From JAQUBU01 sp036677685 (GTDB lineage: Bacteria; Bacillota; Syntrophomonadia; Syntrophomonadales; Syntrophomonadaceae), in contig JAVBWA010000016.1 of NCBI GenBank assembly GCA_036677685.1, forward strand, positions 1 to 64,000: DNA of 64,000 nt, given 5' to 3'. Shown here piece after piece: positions 43,318 through 50,705 of the stretch (the first letter of the stretch is position 1; each line of letters starts with the position of its first letter). The position numbers and the translations under genes are program-made. The notes under the pieces are model-generated. The model saw only the letters and a program-made list of their open reading frames with translations, was not told the origin of the DNA and made no database searches.

Positions 43318-43762
43318 TAAATAAGGTGCCGGCTCAAACCGGAACCGGCACCCACCTGAACTATATGCCATAAAATGCCGCGCCGAAGCAGACATCTCAT
43401 ACCTTGTCTTCTATATTATCCTGCTTGCACCCGTCTTTAACTAATTTCACCAACCCATACCATGGGGCTAATTCCTTTGCATCATTAATAATATACGCTT
43501 GTCCTTCTCCGCTCCGGCTCACCACCCGGCATATCTTTCAAAGGATCCTGCTTTTTCGGCTAACAGCGCAACTATTATATTACATTTGGTCTTTCATTTG
43601 TATAACAAATTATTTTAATACATTTATGTTATATAATGTCGTAATGGTATAAGATAGATACGTGATTCCTTCCCGATTATAGCTGCAAGGCTTTAATAGT
43701 TCGCAGAAAAATTATTTTCAGTTAAACAGAAATTTATTGCCTGGAAAGTATTGAGGTGCTAT
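43318..43762. other. 445-bp spacer before the DUF4157-HNH gene
   Basis: Contains an 8-bp-stem hairpin (GGTGCCGG/CCGGCACC, 43325-43352) after the methyltransferase and an A/T-rich stretch with TATAAT at 43632-43637, a possible -10 for the next gene with a poor -35. No convincing gene is seen: an open frame at 43404-43652 lacks a ribosome-binding site and resembles no family. Confidence 0.5.
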
Positions 43763-44953
43763 GTGTCTGAACATGTACATATAAATACAGCGCGAAAAAA
43801 TGATAATAAGACAGATTCGAATCAATCAAATAAGGCTTCCTTAATGACAGGTTCGCATCAATCTGCAGTTAGTCAAAAAGTACGGATGAATCCTAGTCCC
43901 TTGACACATGCCGATGTTATGTTACTTCAACGGACTATTGGCAATCAGGCTGTCATTCAGCTTTTCAAGGACATTGGGCTTATAAAGGATATTTCCAAAT
44001 CGCTGCAACGGAAAGCTTTGCCCGAAGAGAAAAAAATGAAGAAAGAGAATCAGACCGGTTTGCCGGATAATTTGAAGGCCGGTGTGGAGAGCCTTTCAGG
44101 GTTATCATTGGATGAAGTAAAGGTGCACTATAATTCATCAAAACCTGCTGAATTACGAGCCTTGGCATATACTCAGGGAACGAATATACATGTGGCAGAG
44201 GGACAGGAGTTACATTTACCGCATGAGACGTGGCATGTGGTTCAGCAAATCCAGGGGAGGGTTAAGCCTACCAAGCAATTTAACGGGATGGCTGTGAATG
44301 ATAATTCAGAGTTGGAATTGGAAGCTAGCGAAATGGGGAAGAAGGCATTAAATACTTCCTCCAAACAGGCCGCCAATCATGCAGATAAATATGTAATTAC
44401 GGAGCATCTGTCTGCTAGTGATGCAAAAACGTCATCAGCAGTGCACCAGTTATGTCCCCCAAGAAGGGCGGCATTCGAAAGAAATCCATTTTCACATCCC
44501 CCATCAAGGTACGGCCCCCCCAGTCAATCTAGTATGCGTTTAAGAAATCCGCGGCCATGCGAAGGGCAGAGACTGGAATACACCGGCAATCTTCTTTGGG
44601 ATGGTTTCCGTTCGGGCAGGTACCCAACAACGTTCAACCCTGAAACAATAGAAGCTGTGTATCAAGGCAATCCTCAGCATAGATGTCCTGGATGCGGGGA
44701 AGTGTGCACCAGAGGTATAAACGCTCAAATAGACCACATAACTCCTTTTTTTCAATATGTAGATGAAAAAGCTGACCGTAATGGTCAAGAAGAAATTGGT
44801 GGAGTTACTTGGTACGGATATTTAAAAACAGATATAAACATGATATATAACGATATCGCTAATTTACGTATTCTGTGTAATAGCTGCAACGCAAAAAAGG
44901 GCGGACAATTCAGGATGCCGGGATATCAGCCATCGACAAACCCGGCAGAATAA
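43763..44953 (+). CDS. DUF4157 (eCIS-core) protein with C-terminal HNH nuclease domain
   Basis: 396 residues from GTG 43763, four bases after GAGGTG. A low-complexity polar N-terminus leads to VMLLQRTIGNQAVIQLF, a motif common in DUF4157 proteins. The DUF4157 domain (about 90-175) has SLSGLSLDEVKVHYNSSKPA and an intact zincin motif HETWH (154-158). After a Pro-rich linker, the C-terminal part (about 290-385) has Zn-knuckle Cys at 308/311 and 372/375 with DH at 324-325: an HNH-type nuclease. DUF4157 proteins are linked to extracellular contractile injection systems and toxins. No immunity or injection genes are adjacent. Predicted secreted or injected nuclease toxin; no signal peptide. Confidence 0.85.
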   Translation: MSEHVHINTARKNDNKTDSNQSNKASLMTGSHQSAVSQKVRMNPSPLTHADVMLLQRTIGNQAVIQLFKDIGLIKDISKSLQRKALPEEKKMKKENQTGLPDNLKAGVESLSGLSLDEVKVHYNSSKPAELRALAYTQGTNIHVAEGQELHLPHETWHVVQQIQGRVKPTKQFNGMAVNDNSELELEASEMGKKALNTSSKQAANHADKYVITEHLSASDAKTSSAVHQLCPPRRAAFERNPFSHPPSRYGPPSQSSMRLRNPRPCEGQRLEYTGNLLWDGFRSGRYPTTFNPETIEAVYQGNPQHRCPGCGEVCTRGINAQIDHITPFFQYVDEKADRNGQEEIGGVTWYGYLKTDINMIYNDIANLRILCNSCNAKKGGQFRMPGYQPSTNPAE

Positions 44954-45000
44954 TATAGGGTAAAAAGGTATTTCTTGATTAAAATAAAATTGGATGATAG

Positions 45001-45026
45001 CAAAAAGCCCCGGTTTCCCGGGGCCA
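45001..45026 (-). terminator. intrinsic terminator after HU gene
   Basis: On the minus strand GCCCCGG-GAAA-CCGGGGC is followed by TTTTTG. It ends the HU transcript and lies just past the convergent DUF4157-HNH gene. Confidence 0.9.
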
Positions 45027-45075
45027 ATACCACTGCTATGTATCAACATTATCCAATTTGAATACTAATTCAATA

Positions 45076-45378
45076 TTATTTCTTTTTGCCTTTTTTGCTG
45101 TCTTTAATTGCCACTGCCTGTTTAAGAGCTTTCCCTGCCTTAAATGCCGGTACTTTTTTTGCTGGAATTATGATTTCTTTTTTAGTTGAAGGATTGGTAC
45201 CCTTACGTGCTAAACGTTCGCGTACCTCAAATGTTCCAAATCCTATAAACTGTACTTTTTCCCCTTTGGCCAAAGAATCAGTAATTGCCTTTACTGTAGC
45301 ATCCAATACTTTGGCGGCATCCTTCTGTGTGGTCTTTGCCTCTTCTGCTATTACTTTTATAAGTTCTGTTTTATTCAT
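45076..45378 (-). CDS. hup: HU-family DNA-binding protein
   Basis: 100 residues from MNKTELIKVIAEEAKTTQKDAAKVLDA; ATG 45378 follows GAAAGGAG. Typical HU/IHF pattern: GFGTFEVRERLARKGTNPSTKKEIIIPAKKVPAFKAGKALK. The C-terminus has an extra basic tail (DSKKGKKK). Histone-like chromosome-compacting protein, monocistronic between two terminators or spacers. Confidence 0.96.
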   Translation of the reverse strand: MNKTELIKVIAEEAKTTQKDAAKVLDATVKAITDSLAKGEKVQFIGFGTFEVRERLARKGTNPSTKKEIIIPAKKVPAFKAGKALKQAVAIKDSKKGKKK

Positions 45379-45683
45379 CTGTCGGCTCCTTTCAATATTT
45401 TTTTCGAGAATATTCAACAAAATAAATGTAATTCCTCTTTATGATGGATTATATTATGTCGGATGAAATTTGACTATAAGCCAATATACTCATATGGCTG
45501 GTCCAATTGTCCTGGTTTTTATAAGCCTTATTTTTCACCCGATATCACAAATTAGTTTTCTGCAATCATGCTTGGTCTTATCGTTTTCATGAGTTATTAT
45601 GTTATATAATTGAAAAATTCGTGTTTTGTATATTGGCGTCATTGTTAATGTTTTATATTAATTGCTGTAGATGAGGTAAAACT
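45379..45683. other. A/T-rich spacer between HU and a small membrane gene
   Basis: 305 bp without coding signal on either strand. It must contain the promoters of the divergent HU gene and the small membrane-protein gene; several A/T-rich -10-like boxes are present but none stands out. No repeat copy or stable hairpin was noticed. Confidence 0.5.
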
Positions 45684-45806
45684 ATGTGGGCTAAAATTAT
45701 GAGTTTATGGATTAACAATAAGGCCGGTTTTTTGCTTGGAGCTTTGACTTTAGCTATTGCTGTTTTGGGATTAATACTGTTAATCAGAGTTGTGGCAAAA
45801 TTATAA
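45684..45806 (+). CDS. 40-residue single-span membrane protein
   Basis: MWAKIMSLWINNKAGF begins an N-terminal amphipathic piece, followed by one hydrophobic span (FLLGALTLAIAVLGLILLIRVV) and a basic tail AKL. ATG 45684 is preceded by GATGAGGT with suitable spacing. The clean span and ribosome-binding site support a real small gene, but length limits certainty. No family is recognised. It lies upstream of tRNA-Leu. Confidence 0.55.
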   Translation: MWAKIMSLWINNKAGFLLGALTLAIAVLGLILLIRVVAKL

Positions 45807-45876
45807 TGCAAAGGGGTTATTTTCCATTCAAAAAATCTTTCAGGTAAAGATTATAAGTCTTAGCCTGGATAAAGGC

Positions 45877-45906
45877 TTGACAATAGCCAACAGCATGTAA
45901 TATAAT
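45877..45906 (+). promoter_or_regulatory. sigma-A promoter of tRNA-Leu
   Basis: TTGACA (45877-45882) and TATAAT (45901-45906) match consensus perfectly, spaced by 18 bases, and end 24 bases before the tRNA. Confidence 0.85.
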
Positions 45907-45929
45907 CGTTTTTGCTGAGAACAATTTTT

Positions 45930-46016
45930 GCGGCAGTGGCGGAACTGGCAGACGCGTACGGTTCAGGTCCGTATGACAGCAATGTTGTGGGGGTTCAAGT
46001 CCCTTCTGCCGCACCA
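45930..46016 (+). tRNA. tRNA-Leu (anticodon CAG)
   Basis: 87 bases. GCGGCAG at the 5' end pairs with CTGCCGC before the encoded ACCA. D-loop TGGCGGAACTGGCAGA, anticodon loop GGTTCAGGTCC (CAG, 45964-45966), a long variable arm typical of tRNA-Leu, and T-arm GGGGGTTCAAGTCCC. It reads CUG codons. Preceded by a consensus promoter and followed by a terminator. Confidence 0.98.
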
Positions 46017-46027
46017 TAGAAAAAAAA

Positions 46028-46050
46028 GGAGGCTTATAAGCCTCCTTTAA
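46028..46050 (+). terminator. intrinsic terminator after tRNA-Leu
   Basis: GGAGGC-TTATAA-GCCTCC followed by TTTAAC, 12 bases after the CCA end. Confidence 0.85.
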
Positions 46051-46057
46051 CTATTTT

Positions 46058-46187
46058 AAACATCGCAAGAAACTGCGGAGCAGTTTTTTACACACCGCTG
46101 CAACGTGGCGGGGGATCAGAACCCGCCGCCTGTTTGCTTAACAAGAACCTGACCATTTAAAGAAGCGGGGGGTATTTTTCCGCCTCG
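46058..46187 (-). repeat. dispersed palindromic repeat, copy 4 (full length, inverted)
   Basis: Inverted relative to the copy at 47394: starts AACATCG...GAAACTGCGGAGCAGTTT, then ACACACCGCTGCAACG, GCGGGGGATCAGAACCCGCCGCCTGTTTG and ends in CCGCCTCGTTAT. The last bases supply the stop codon region of the 44-residue gene at 46188-46322. Confidence 0.85.
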
Positions 46188-46322
46188 TTATACACCTTTC
46201 CAGCCTTTGTCATCATTAGTTACGCCTTCGCGACCGGCGTTTTCTAAAACCTTTTCGGCATTATTTTTAGCCTTCTTGCGATCACCCTGACCGCTTTCTT
46301 TCGAAGATTTGGATTTGCCCAT
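46188..46322 (-). CDS. 44-residue lysine-rich small protein
   Basis: MGKSKSSKESGQGDRKKAKNNAEKVL leads to ENAGREGVTNDDKGWKGV. ATG 46322 has an ideal GGAGGT seven bases before. Highly charged and probably unstructured; no membrane span. I recall no named family. The stop codon is formed where a dispersed repeat joins, so an original C-terminus may have been altered by the insertion. Low-complexity small proteins of this kind occur in sporulating clostridia, but no function can be claimed. Confidence 0.6.
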   Translation of the reverse strand: MGKSKSSKESGQGDRKKAKNNAEKVLENAGREGVTNDDKGWKGV

Positions 46323-46405
46323 TACTTTCACCTCCAAGCTTAGTATGCAAAAGGTTCTTTGCTTTCATGCTTGGAAATTGAAGTATAACACTAAATAAAT
46401 ATTGC

Positions 46406-47338
46406 TCATTTTAAATATAATTTGCCCTGCCAGGTATCTCGTTCCGCCAATTCCCGGTCAATTTGGTTTAATATTTCCCATTTATTCAGGGTCCATCGGG
46501 GTTCAACGAGCAGTGCGCGCGGACTGTCGCCAGTCAGGCGGTGAACTGCTACCTGGGGACTGATCATCTCAAGGATATCGACTACCAGGCTGACATATTG
46601 GCCGCGGTCCAGTAATTCAAATTTATGATTTTGGTACAGCTTAAGCAAAGGAGTCCCCTGCATTAGGTGAAGAGCATGGATTTTTATGCCTTGAACGGGC
46701 AGGGCAGACAGTTCCTTTCCCGTAGCCAGCATTTCATCACGGTTTTCTCCCGGCAAACCCAGGATTATATGCGCACAGCATTCAATTTCCCTGGCCTGCA
46801 ATTGTTTCAGGGCATTTGTAAAGGTATCAATGTTATAGTGCAGATTAAGCAGCTTGGATGTTTTATGATGAATAGACTGCAAGCCGAGTTCTACCCAAAG
46901 ATAGGTTTGCCGGCTGATTTCGCTCAAAAGATCCAAGACTTCAGGGGGCAGACAATCTGGTCGAGTGGCCACCGCGACTCCCACTACCCCTTCCTGCCTT
47001 AATGCTTCTTCATATAATTGCCGCAGCCGATCAACCGGCGCATAGGTATTGGTAAACGCTTGAAAAAAAGCAATATATTTTCCGTTTTCCCATTTTCGAT
47101 GCATCATGCCCTTAACTTGCTCAAACTGTTCCCGGATACTACAGTTTCGATCTCCGGCGAAATCCCCCGAACCTCTGGCGCTGCAGAAAAGGCAGCCTGC
47201 CCTTGAATAGGTGCCGTCGCGGTTGGGACAGGTAAATCCGGCATCCAATGCCACTTTGAAAACCTTTCCCCCAAAGCGCTGCCGCAAGTGATGATTTAGG
47301 CTATTATAACGTTTACCATCCCAGTTGTGATTTTCCAC
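46406..47338 (-). CDS. radical SAM protein, YhcC/YtqA family (TIGR01212)
   Basis: 310 residues. CPNRDGTYSRAGCLFCSARGSGDF holds the Cys ligands of this radical SAM group, followed by VATRPDCLPPEV, WVELGLQSIHHKTSKLLN and HIILGLPGENRDEM of the Elp3-like barrel. Family members are uncharacterised and may modify tRNA. Monocistronic; dispersed repeats lie on each side. Confidence 0.9.
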   Translation of the reverse strand: MENHNWDGKRYNSLNHHLRQRFGGKVFKVALDAGFTCPNRDGTYSRAGCLFCSARGSGDFAGDRNCSIREQFEQVKGMMHRKWENGKYIAFFQAFTNTYAPVDRLRQLYEEALRQEGVVGVAVATRPDCLPPEVLDLLSEISRQTYLWVELGLQSIHHKTSKLLNLHYNIDTFTNALKQLQAREIECCAHIILGLPGENRDEMLATGKELSALPVQGIKIHALHLMQGTPLLKLYQNHKFELLDRGQYVSLVVDILEMISPQVAVHRLTGDSPRALLVEPRWTLNKWEILNQIDRELAERDTWQGKLYLK

Positions 47339-47393
47339 CCGTTTTCTCCTGCCTGTCCTATATTATTAAACTCTTATCATTGTATAATAAGAT

Positions 47394-47530
47394 ATAACGA
47401 GGCGAAAAGATGTTCCCCGCTTCTTTAAGCGGTCGGATTCCTTTTAACCAAACAGGCGGCGGATTCTGATCCCCCGCCTCGTTGCAGCGTTTCAAAAGAA
47501 ACTGCTCCGCAGTTTCTTCCGATGCTTAAA
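47394..47530 (+). repeat. dispersed palindromic repeat, copy 5 (full length, reference)
   Basis: The most complete copy: ATAACGAGGCGAAAAGATGT, CCCCGCTTCTTTAAGCGG, TCGGATTCC, AACCAAACAGGCGGCGG, CCCCCGCCTCGTTGCAGCG, the perfect GAAACTGCTCCGCAGTTTC palindrome and GATGCTTAAAA. No ORF. Confidence 0.85.
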
Positions 47531-47613
47531 ATTAATGCAGATATGCCCTTTATTAATTATGCGTTAAATAGTTGTGTTTAAACTATTATTGCTGACAGAG
47601 AGGAGATTTTACA

Positions 47614-48141
47614 TTGCAAAGAGGCAAGAAAAAGGAATATGCTCTGATTATTTTTTTTGTAGTCCTTATTGCTGGTGCCGCTTATTATATTTCCCAAGAT
47701 CATGCTCAACTTCAAACTGTTATCGCTAAAAATCAAGTGATTCTTGATGAGCAAGATTTTCTGGTAAAAATCGGCCAGCATAATTTATCAATCGGCACCT
47801 CCACCCGAGCCGAAGTTCTTAAGATCTTCCCCCAGGGCAAGACTCTTGGAATGAGCACCATTTATAAACCGGAAAACTCTGACTGTCTTTTAACCTTTAA
47901 CAGGGATGAAGAGATTCTCCAAAAGCTCCATATATTCAGCCAGGATATCCCGACCAACCGGGGGGTTAAGGTAGGAGACTCATTTAACCTGGTAACTGAG
48001 AAATATGGCCCCAATTATTCCTCGGTAGGCTATCCGGGCAAGCCCAAGGATTATGACGCCGTATACGGAACGGGCAATAATATAATATTTCAAGTTAGAG
48101 ATGACAAGGTAAACGCCATCATCCTGCAATATGAAAAATAA
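47614..48141 (+). CDS. membrane-anchored protein of unknown function
   Basis: 175 residues from TTG 47614, behind GAGAGGAG. A basic N-terminus and one span (YALIIFFVVLIAGAAYYI) anchor it; the rest is extracytoplasmic and has two similar segments around IGTSTRAEVLKIFPQGKT and VGDSFNLVTEKYGPNYSSVG, which recall the repeated beta-alpha units of small SmpA/BamE-like lipoprotein folds. This similarity is only by pattern. Monocistronic on the plus strand, convergent with ribH. Confidence 0.65.
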   Translation: MQRGKKKEYALIIFFVVLIAGAAYYISQDHAQLQTVIAKNQVILDEQDFLVKIGQHNLSIGTSTRAEVLKIFPQGKTLGMSTIYKPENSDCLLTFNRDEEILQKLHIFSQDIPTNRGVKVGDSFNLVTEKYGPNYSSVGYPGKPKDYDAVYGTGNNIIFQVRDDKVNAIILQYEK

Positions 48142-48185
48142 GCCTGGTTTCAGACCAGGCCCACCGGTAAATTTACTAATAATTA

Positions 48186-48226
48186 TTTTAAAAAATAGCA
48201 GAGACTTCTGAATACAGAAGTCTCTC
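48186..48226 (-). terminator. intrinsic terminator after ribH
   Basis: On the minus strand GAGACTTCTG-TATT-CAGAAGTCTC is followed by GCTATTTTTT. It ends the rib operon. Confidence 0.85.
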
Positions 48227-48240
48227 CTAGCAATAACTAG

Positions 48241-48705
48241 TTAGGGTATTTCTCTTAATAGGTTCACCATTTCAATCGCTGTCATGGCGGCATCTACCCC
48301 TTTATTCCCAGCCTTGGTGCCTGCTCTCTCAATAGCCTGTTCAATAGTGTCGGCGGTGATAACCCCATAAATAACTGGTATGCCCGAATTCAATCCAACA
48401 TGGGCTATGCCTTTGGTAACTTCAGCCGAGACATATTCAAAATGCGGGGTGGCTCCCCGGATAACCGCACCCAGGCAAATAACCGCGTCGTATCCTTTCA
48501 CACTTAGCTTTTGAGCAGCCAGCGGCATTTCAAATGCGCCCGGAACCCATGCTATATCAATATTGTCAGGATCTACATCATGGCGGGTCAAAGCATCAAG
48601 ACAACCCGAAAGCAACTTGTTGGTAATAAACTCGTTAAATCTTGATACGATAACTGCATACCTCTGCCCTTTTCCCAATAATTTACCTTCGAAAACTTTA
48701 CCCAA
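48241..48705 (-). CDS. ribH: 6,7-dimethyl-8-ribityllumazine synthase
   Basis: 154 residues. It condenses the pyrimidine product of RibD with dihydroxybutanone phosphate. Family motifs: IVSRFNEFITNKLLSG, VPGAFEMPLAAQKL, GAVIRGATPHFEYV, and GVITADTIEQAIERAGTKAGNKG. It is last in ribD-ribE-ribBA-ribH, 29 bp after ribBA. Confidence 0.98.
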   Translation of the reverse strand: MGKVFEGKLLGKGQRYAVIVSRFNEFITNKLLSGCLDALTRHDVDPDNIDIAWVPGAFEMPLAAQKLSVKGYDAVICLGAVIRGATPHFEYVSAEVTKGIAHVGLNSGIPVIYGVITADTIEQAIERAGTKAGNKGVDAAMTAIEMVNLLREIP

Positions 48706-48734
48706 ACTACATACCTCCCTAATTAATTCGATTA

Positions 48735-49934
48735 TTACTGCAGGCCTACCAGGAGATGGCCCATTTTTTCCTTTTTAGTCTGCAAATACTTAATATTTTC
48801 GGGTTTAGTTGGCATTTCTATGGACACCCGCTCAACCACTTCCAGATTGTATCCTTCCAAGCCTTTTATTTTTTTGGGATTATTGGTCAGAAGCCGCATT
48901 TTGCGAACCCCCAGGTCGACCAGAATTTGCGCGCCAATCCCATAATCTCTGAGGTCGGCAGGAAAACCAAGTTCCAGATTGGCTTCCACGGTATCGCGGC
49001 CATGGTCCTGCAGCTTGTAAGCTCGCAGTTTGTTGATCAAGCCGATACCCCGGCCTTCCTGGCGCATATACAAGAAAACTCCCTTGCCTTCTTTTTCGAT
49101 CATTCTCAGGGCAGCTGCTAATTGGTCCCCGCAATCACAGCGGCAGGACCCGAATACATCACCAGTCAGGCATTCCGAATGAACCCGGACCAGAATCGGT
49201 TCATCCTCCTGCCATTCCCCTTTCACCAAAGCCACATGTTCCTTGGTATCCAACAGCGATTTATAGCCTACCGCAGTAAAACTCCCATAAGCGGTCGGTA
49301 AATCTGCATCAACCATCCGAACCACCATTTTTTCTTTGCGGCGGCGATATTCAATTAAATCAGCTATGGTGGCAATTTTTACATTGTGCCGGGCAGCGAA
49401 TTCAAGTAATTGGGGAAGTCGGGCCATAGTACCGTCTTCATTCATTATTTCACATATAACCGCTGCCGGGTACAAACCCGCCAGTTTGGCCAGATCGACA
49501 GATCCTTCCGTGTGCCCGGTTCTCCGCAACACGCCGCCTTCCTTATAACGCAGCGGGAAAATATGACCAGGTCTTCTAAAATCTCGGGGGGCTGAGTTTT
49601 CGTCGATCAAAGCCTTTACCGTAGCTGCCCGCTCAAATGCTGAGATGCCGGTTGTAGTACTCTTATAATCAACCGAAACCGTAAAGGCCGTCTCATGATT
49701 ATCTGTATTTTCGCTAACCATGGCCTGGATTTCCAGTTCGTCCAAACGCTCTCCGATAATGGGAGCACAGATTAAACCTTTGGCATAGGTGGCCATAAAA
49801 TTGATTATCTCAGGACTCGCCTTTTCAGCTGCGACTATAATGTCGCCCTCATTCTCCCGGTCTTCATCATCCACCAGGATTACCATTTTGCCTTCCCTAA
49901 CATCTTGTATTGCTTCTTCGATGCTATTGAACAT
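48735..49934 (-). CDS. ribBA: bifunctional DHBP synthase / GTP cyclohydrolase II
   Basis: 399 residues. RibB (1-200) has the acidic metal site DDEDRENEGD and RRTGHTEGSVDL; RibA (about 205-399) has the Zn-binding CLTGDVFGSCRCDCG and the GTP-site QEGRGIGLINKLRAY. The fusion supplies both precursors of lumazine. A dispersed repeat (49950-50038) is lodged between it and ribE. Confidence 0.98.
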   Translation of the reverse strand: MFNSIEEAIQDVREGKMVILVDDEDRENEGDIIVAAEKASPEIINFMATYAKGLICAPIIGERLDELEIQAMVSENTDNHETAFTVSVDYKSTTTGISAFERAATVKALIDENSAPRDFRRPGHIFPLRYKEGGVLRRTGHTEGSVDLAKLAGLYPAAVICEIMNEDGTMARLPQLLEFAARHNVKIATIADLIEYRRRKEKMVVRMVDADLPTAYGSFTAVGYKSLLDTKEHVALVKGEWQEDEPILVRVHSECLTGDVFGSCRCDCGDQLAAALRMIEKEGKGVFLYMRQEGRGIGLINKLRAYKLQDHGRDTVEANLELGFPADLRDYGIGAQILVDLGVRKMRLLTNNPKKIKGLEGYNLEVVERVSIEMPTKPENIKYLQTKKEKMGHLLVGLQ

Positions 49935-49949
49935 ATATATTCCCTCCTT

Positions 49950-50038
49950 TTGAACATCCGAAGAAACTGCGGAGCAGTTTCAACACACCGCTGTAATGAG
50001 GCGGGAGACTAGAACCCGCCGCCTGTTTCGTTTTCACC
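49950..50038 (-). repeat. dispersed palindromic repeat, copy 6
   Basis: GAACATCCGAAGAAACTGCGGAGCAGTTTC, ACACACCGCTGTAATGAGGCGGG and AACCCGCCGCCTGTTTCG. It is a half-length copy inside the rib operon, in the same orientation as that at 46058. Confidence 0.85.
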
Positions 50039-50041
50039 TGG

Positions 50042-50692
50042 TTACAAAAAGCCGTGCTGGGCTAAAAATCCCATATTAAGACCGCTGTCCCGGTTGATAT
50101 CATGATCATTTTTCATTAGCCTCTCAACATAACGCCCGATTATGTCGCTCTCCAGATTGACCAAATCACCTGGTTGTTTTAAACCCAATGTAGTTTCCTT
50201 CGCGGTATGGGGAATCAGCGAAACCGTAAAGCTGTCGGATACCACCTCAATAAGGGTCAGGCTGATGCCATCAATGGCTATCGAACCTTTGGGGACCGAA
50301 TATTTGATAATTGCAGGCGGAGCCTTTATTTTGAAAACTATGGCGATATCCTGTTTATCTTTCTTTTGGATGCTGCCAACCCCATCGACATGGCCTTGAA
50401 CCAGGTGCCCGCCCATTCGATCACCCAGCCTTAGTGCCCGCTCCAGATTGACCGGCATTCCTGGCTTGAGGTATTGTATGGTGGTCTTGACAACTGTTTC
50501 AGGCATAACATCAGCAATAAAAAAATCCTTGCTGTAGTGATTAACCGTCAGGCAAACCCCATTTACCGCTATGCTGTCTCCCAGTTTGACATCTTCCAAC
50601 ACTCGCCGCGCCTTTACTTCCAATGAATAAGAATTATTTCCCTTATTAAGCCGCTGGATAGTACCCAGTTCTTCAATTATTCCTGTGAATAT
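50042..50692 (-). CDS. ribE: riboflavin synthase alpha subunit with apparent ATA start
   Basis: 216 residues if initiated at ATA 50692; the protein then begins (M)FTGIIEELGTIQRL, exactly the conserved riboflavin synthase start, and has the normal family length. AGGTGGTGG lies seven bases before, and the ribD stop 13 bases before. No ATG, GTG or TTG is in frame until TTG inside the first barrel or ATG 50623, which would remove the first 23 residues including FTGII. Two lumazine-binding barrels are seen (GDSIAVNGVCLTV and GSIAIDGISLTLI). It dismutates lumazine to riboflavin. AUA initiation is inferred from the alignment of conserved start. Confidence 0.93.
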   Translation of the reverse strand: MFTGIIEELGTIQRLNKGNNSYSLEVKARRVLEDVKLGDSIAVNGVCLTVNHYSKDFFIADVMPETVVKTTIQYLKPGMPVNLERALRLGDRMGGHLVQGHVDGVGSIQKKDKQDIAIVFKIKAPPAIIKYSVPKGSIAIDGISLTLIEVVSDSFTVSLIPHTAKETTLGLKQPGDLVNLESDIIGRYVERLMKNDHDINRDSGLNMGFLAQHGFL

Positions 50693-50705
50693 AGCAAACC
50701 ACCAC

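Noticed and set aside
43404..43652. 82-codon open frame as an immunity gene for the DUF4157-HNH protein
   Set aside because: No ribosome-binding site, no family resemblance, and composition like non-coding A/T-rich sequence.
43763..44953. A full contractile injection system or prophage around the DUF4157 protein
   Set aside because: Neighbours are a methyltransferase, HU and a tRNA; no sheath, tube, baseplate or AAA+ genes are in the window.
50042..50623. ribE start at the first in-frame ATG (50623)
   Set aside because: This removes the conserved FTGIIEELG segment needed for the first lumazine-binding barrel and has no ribosome-binding site.
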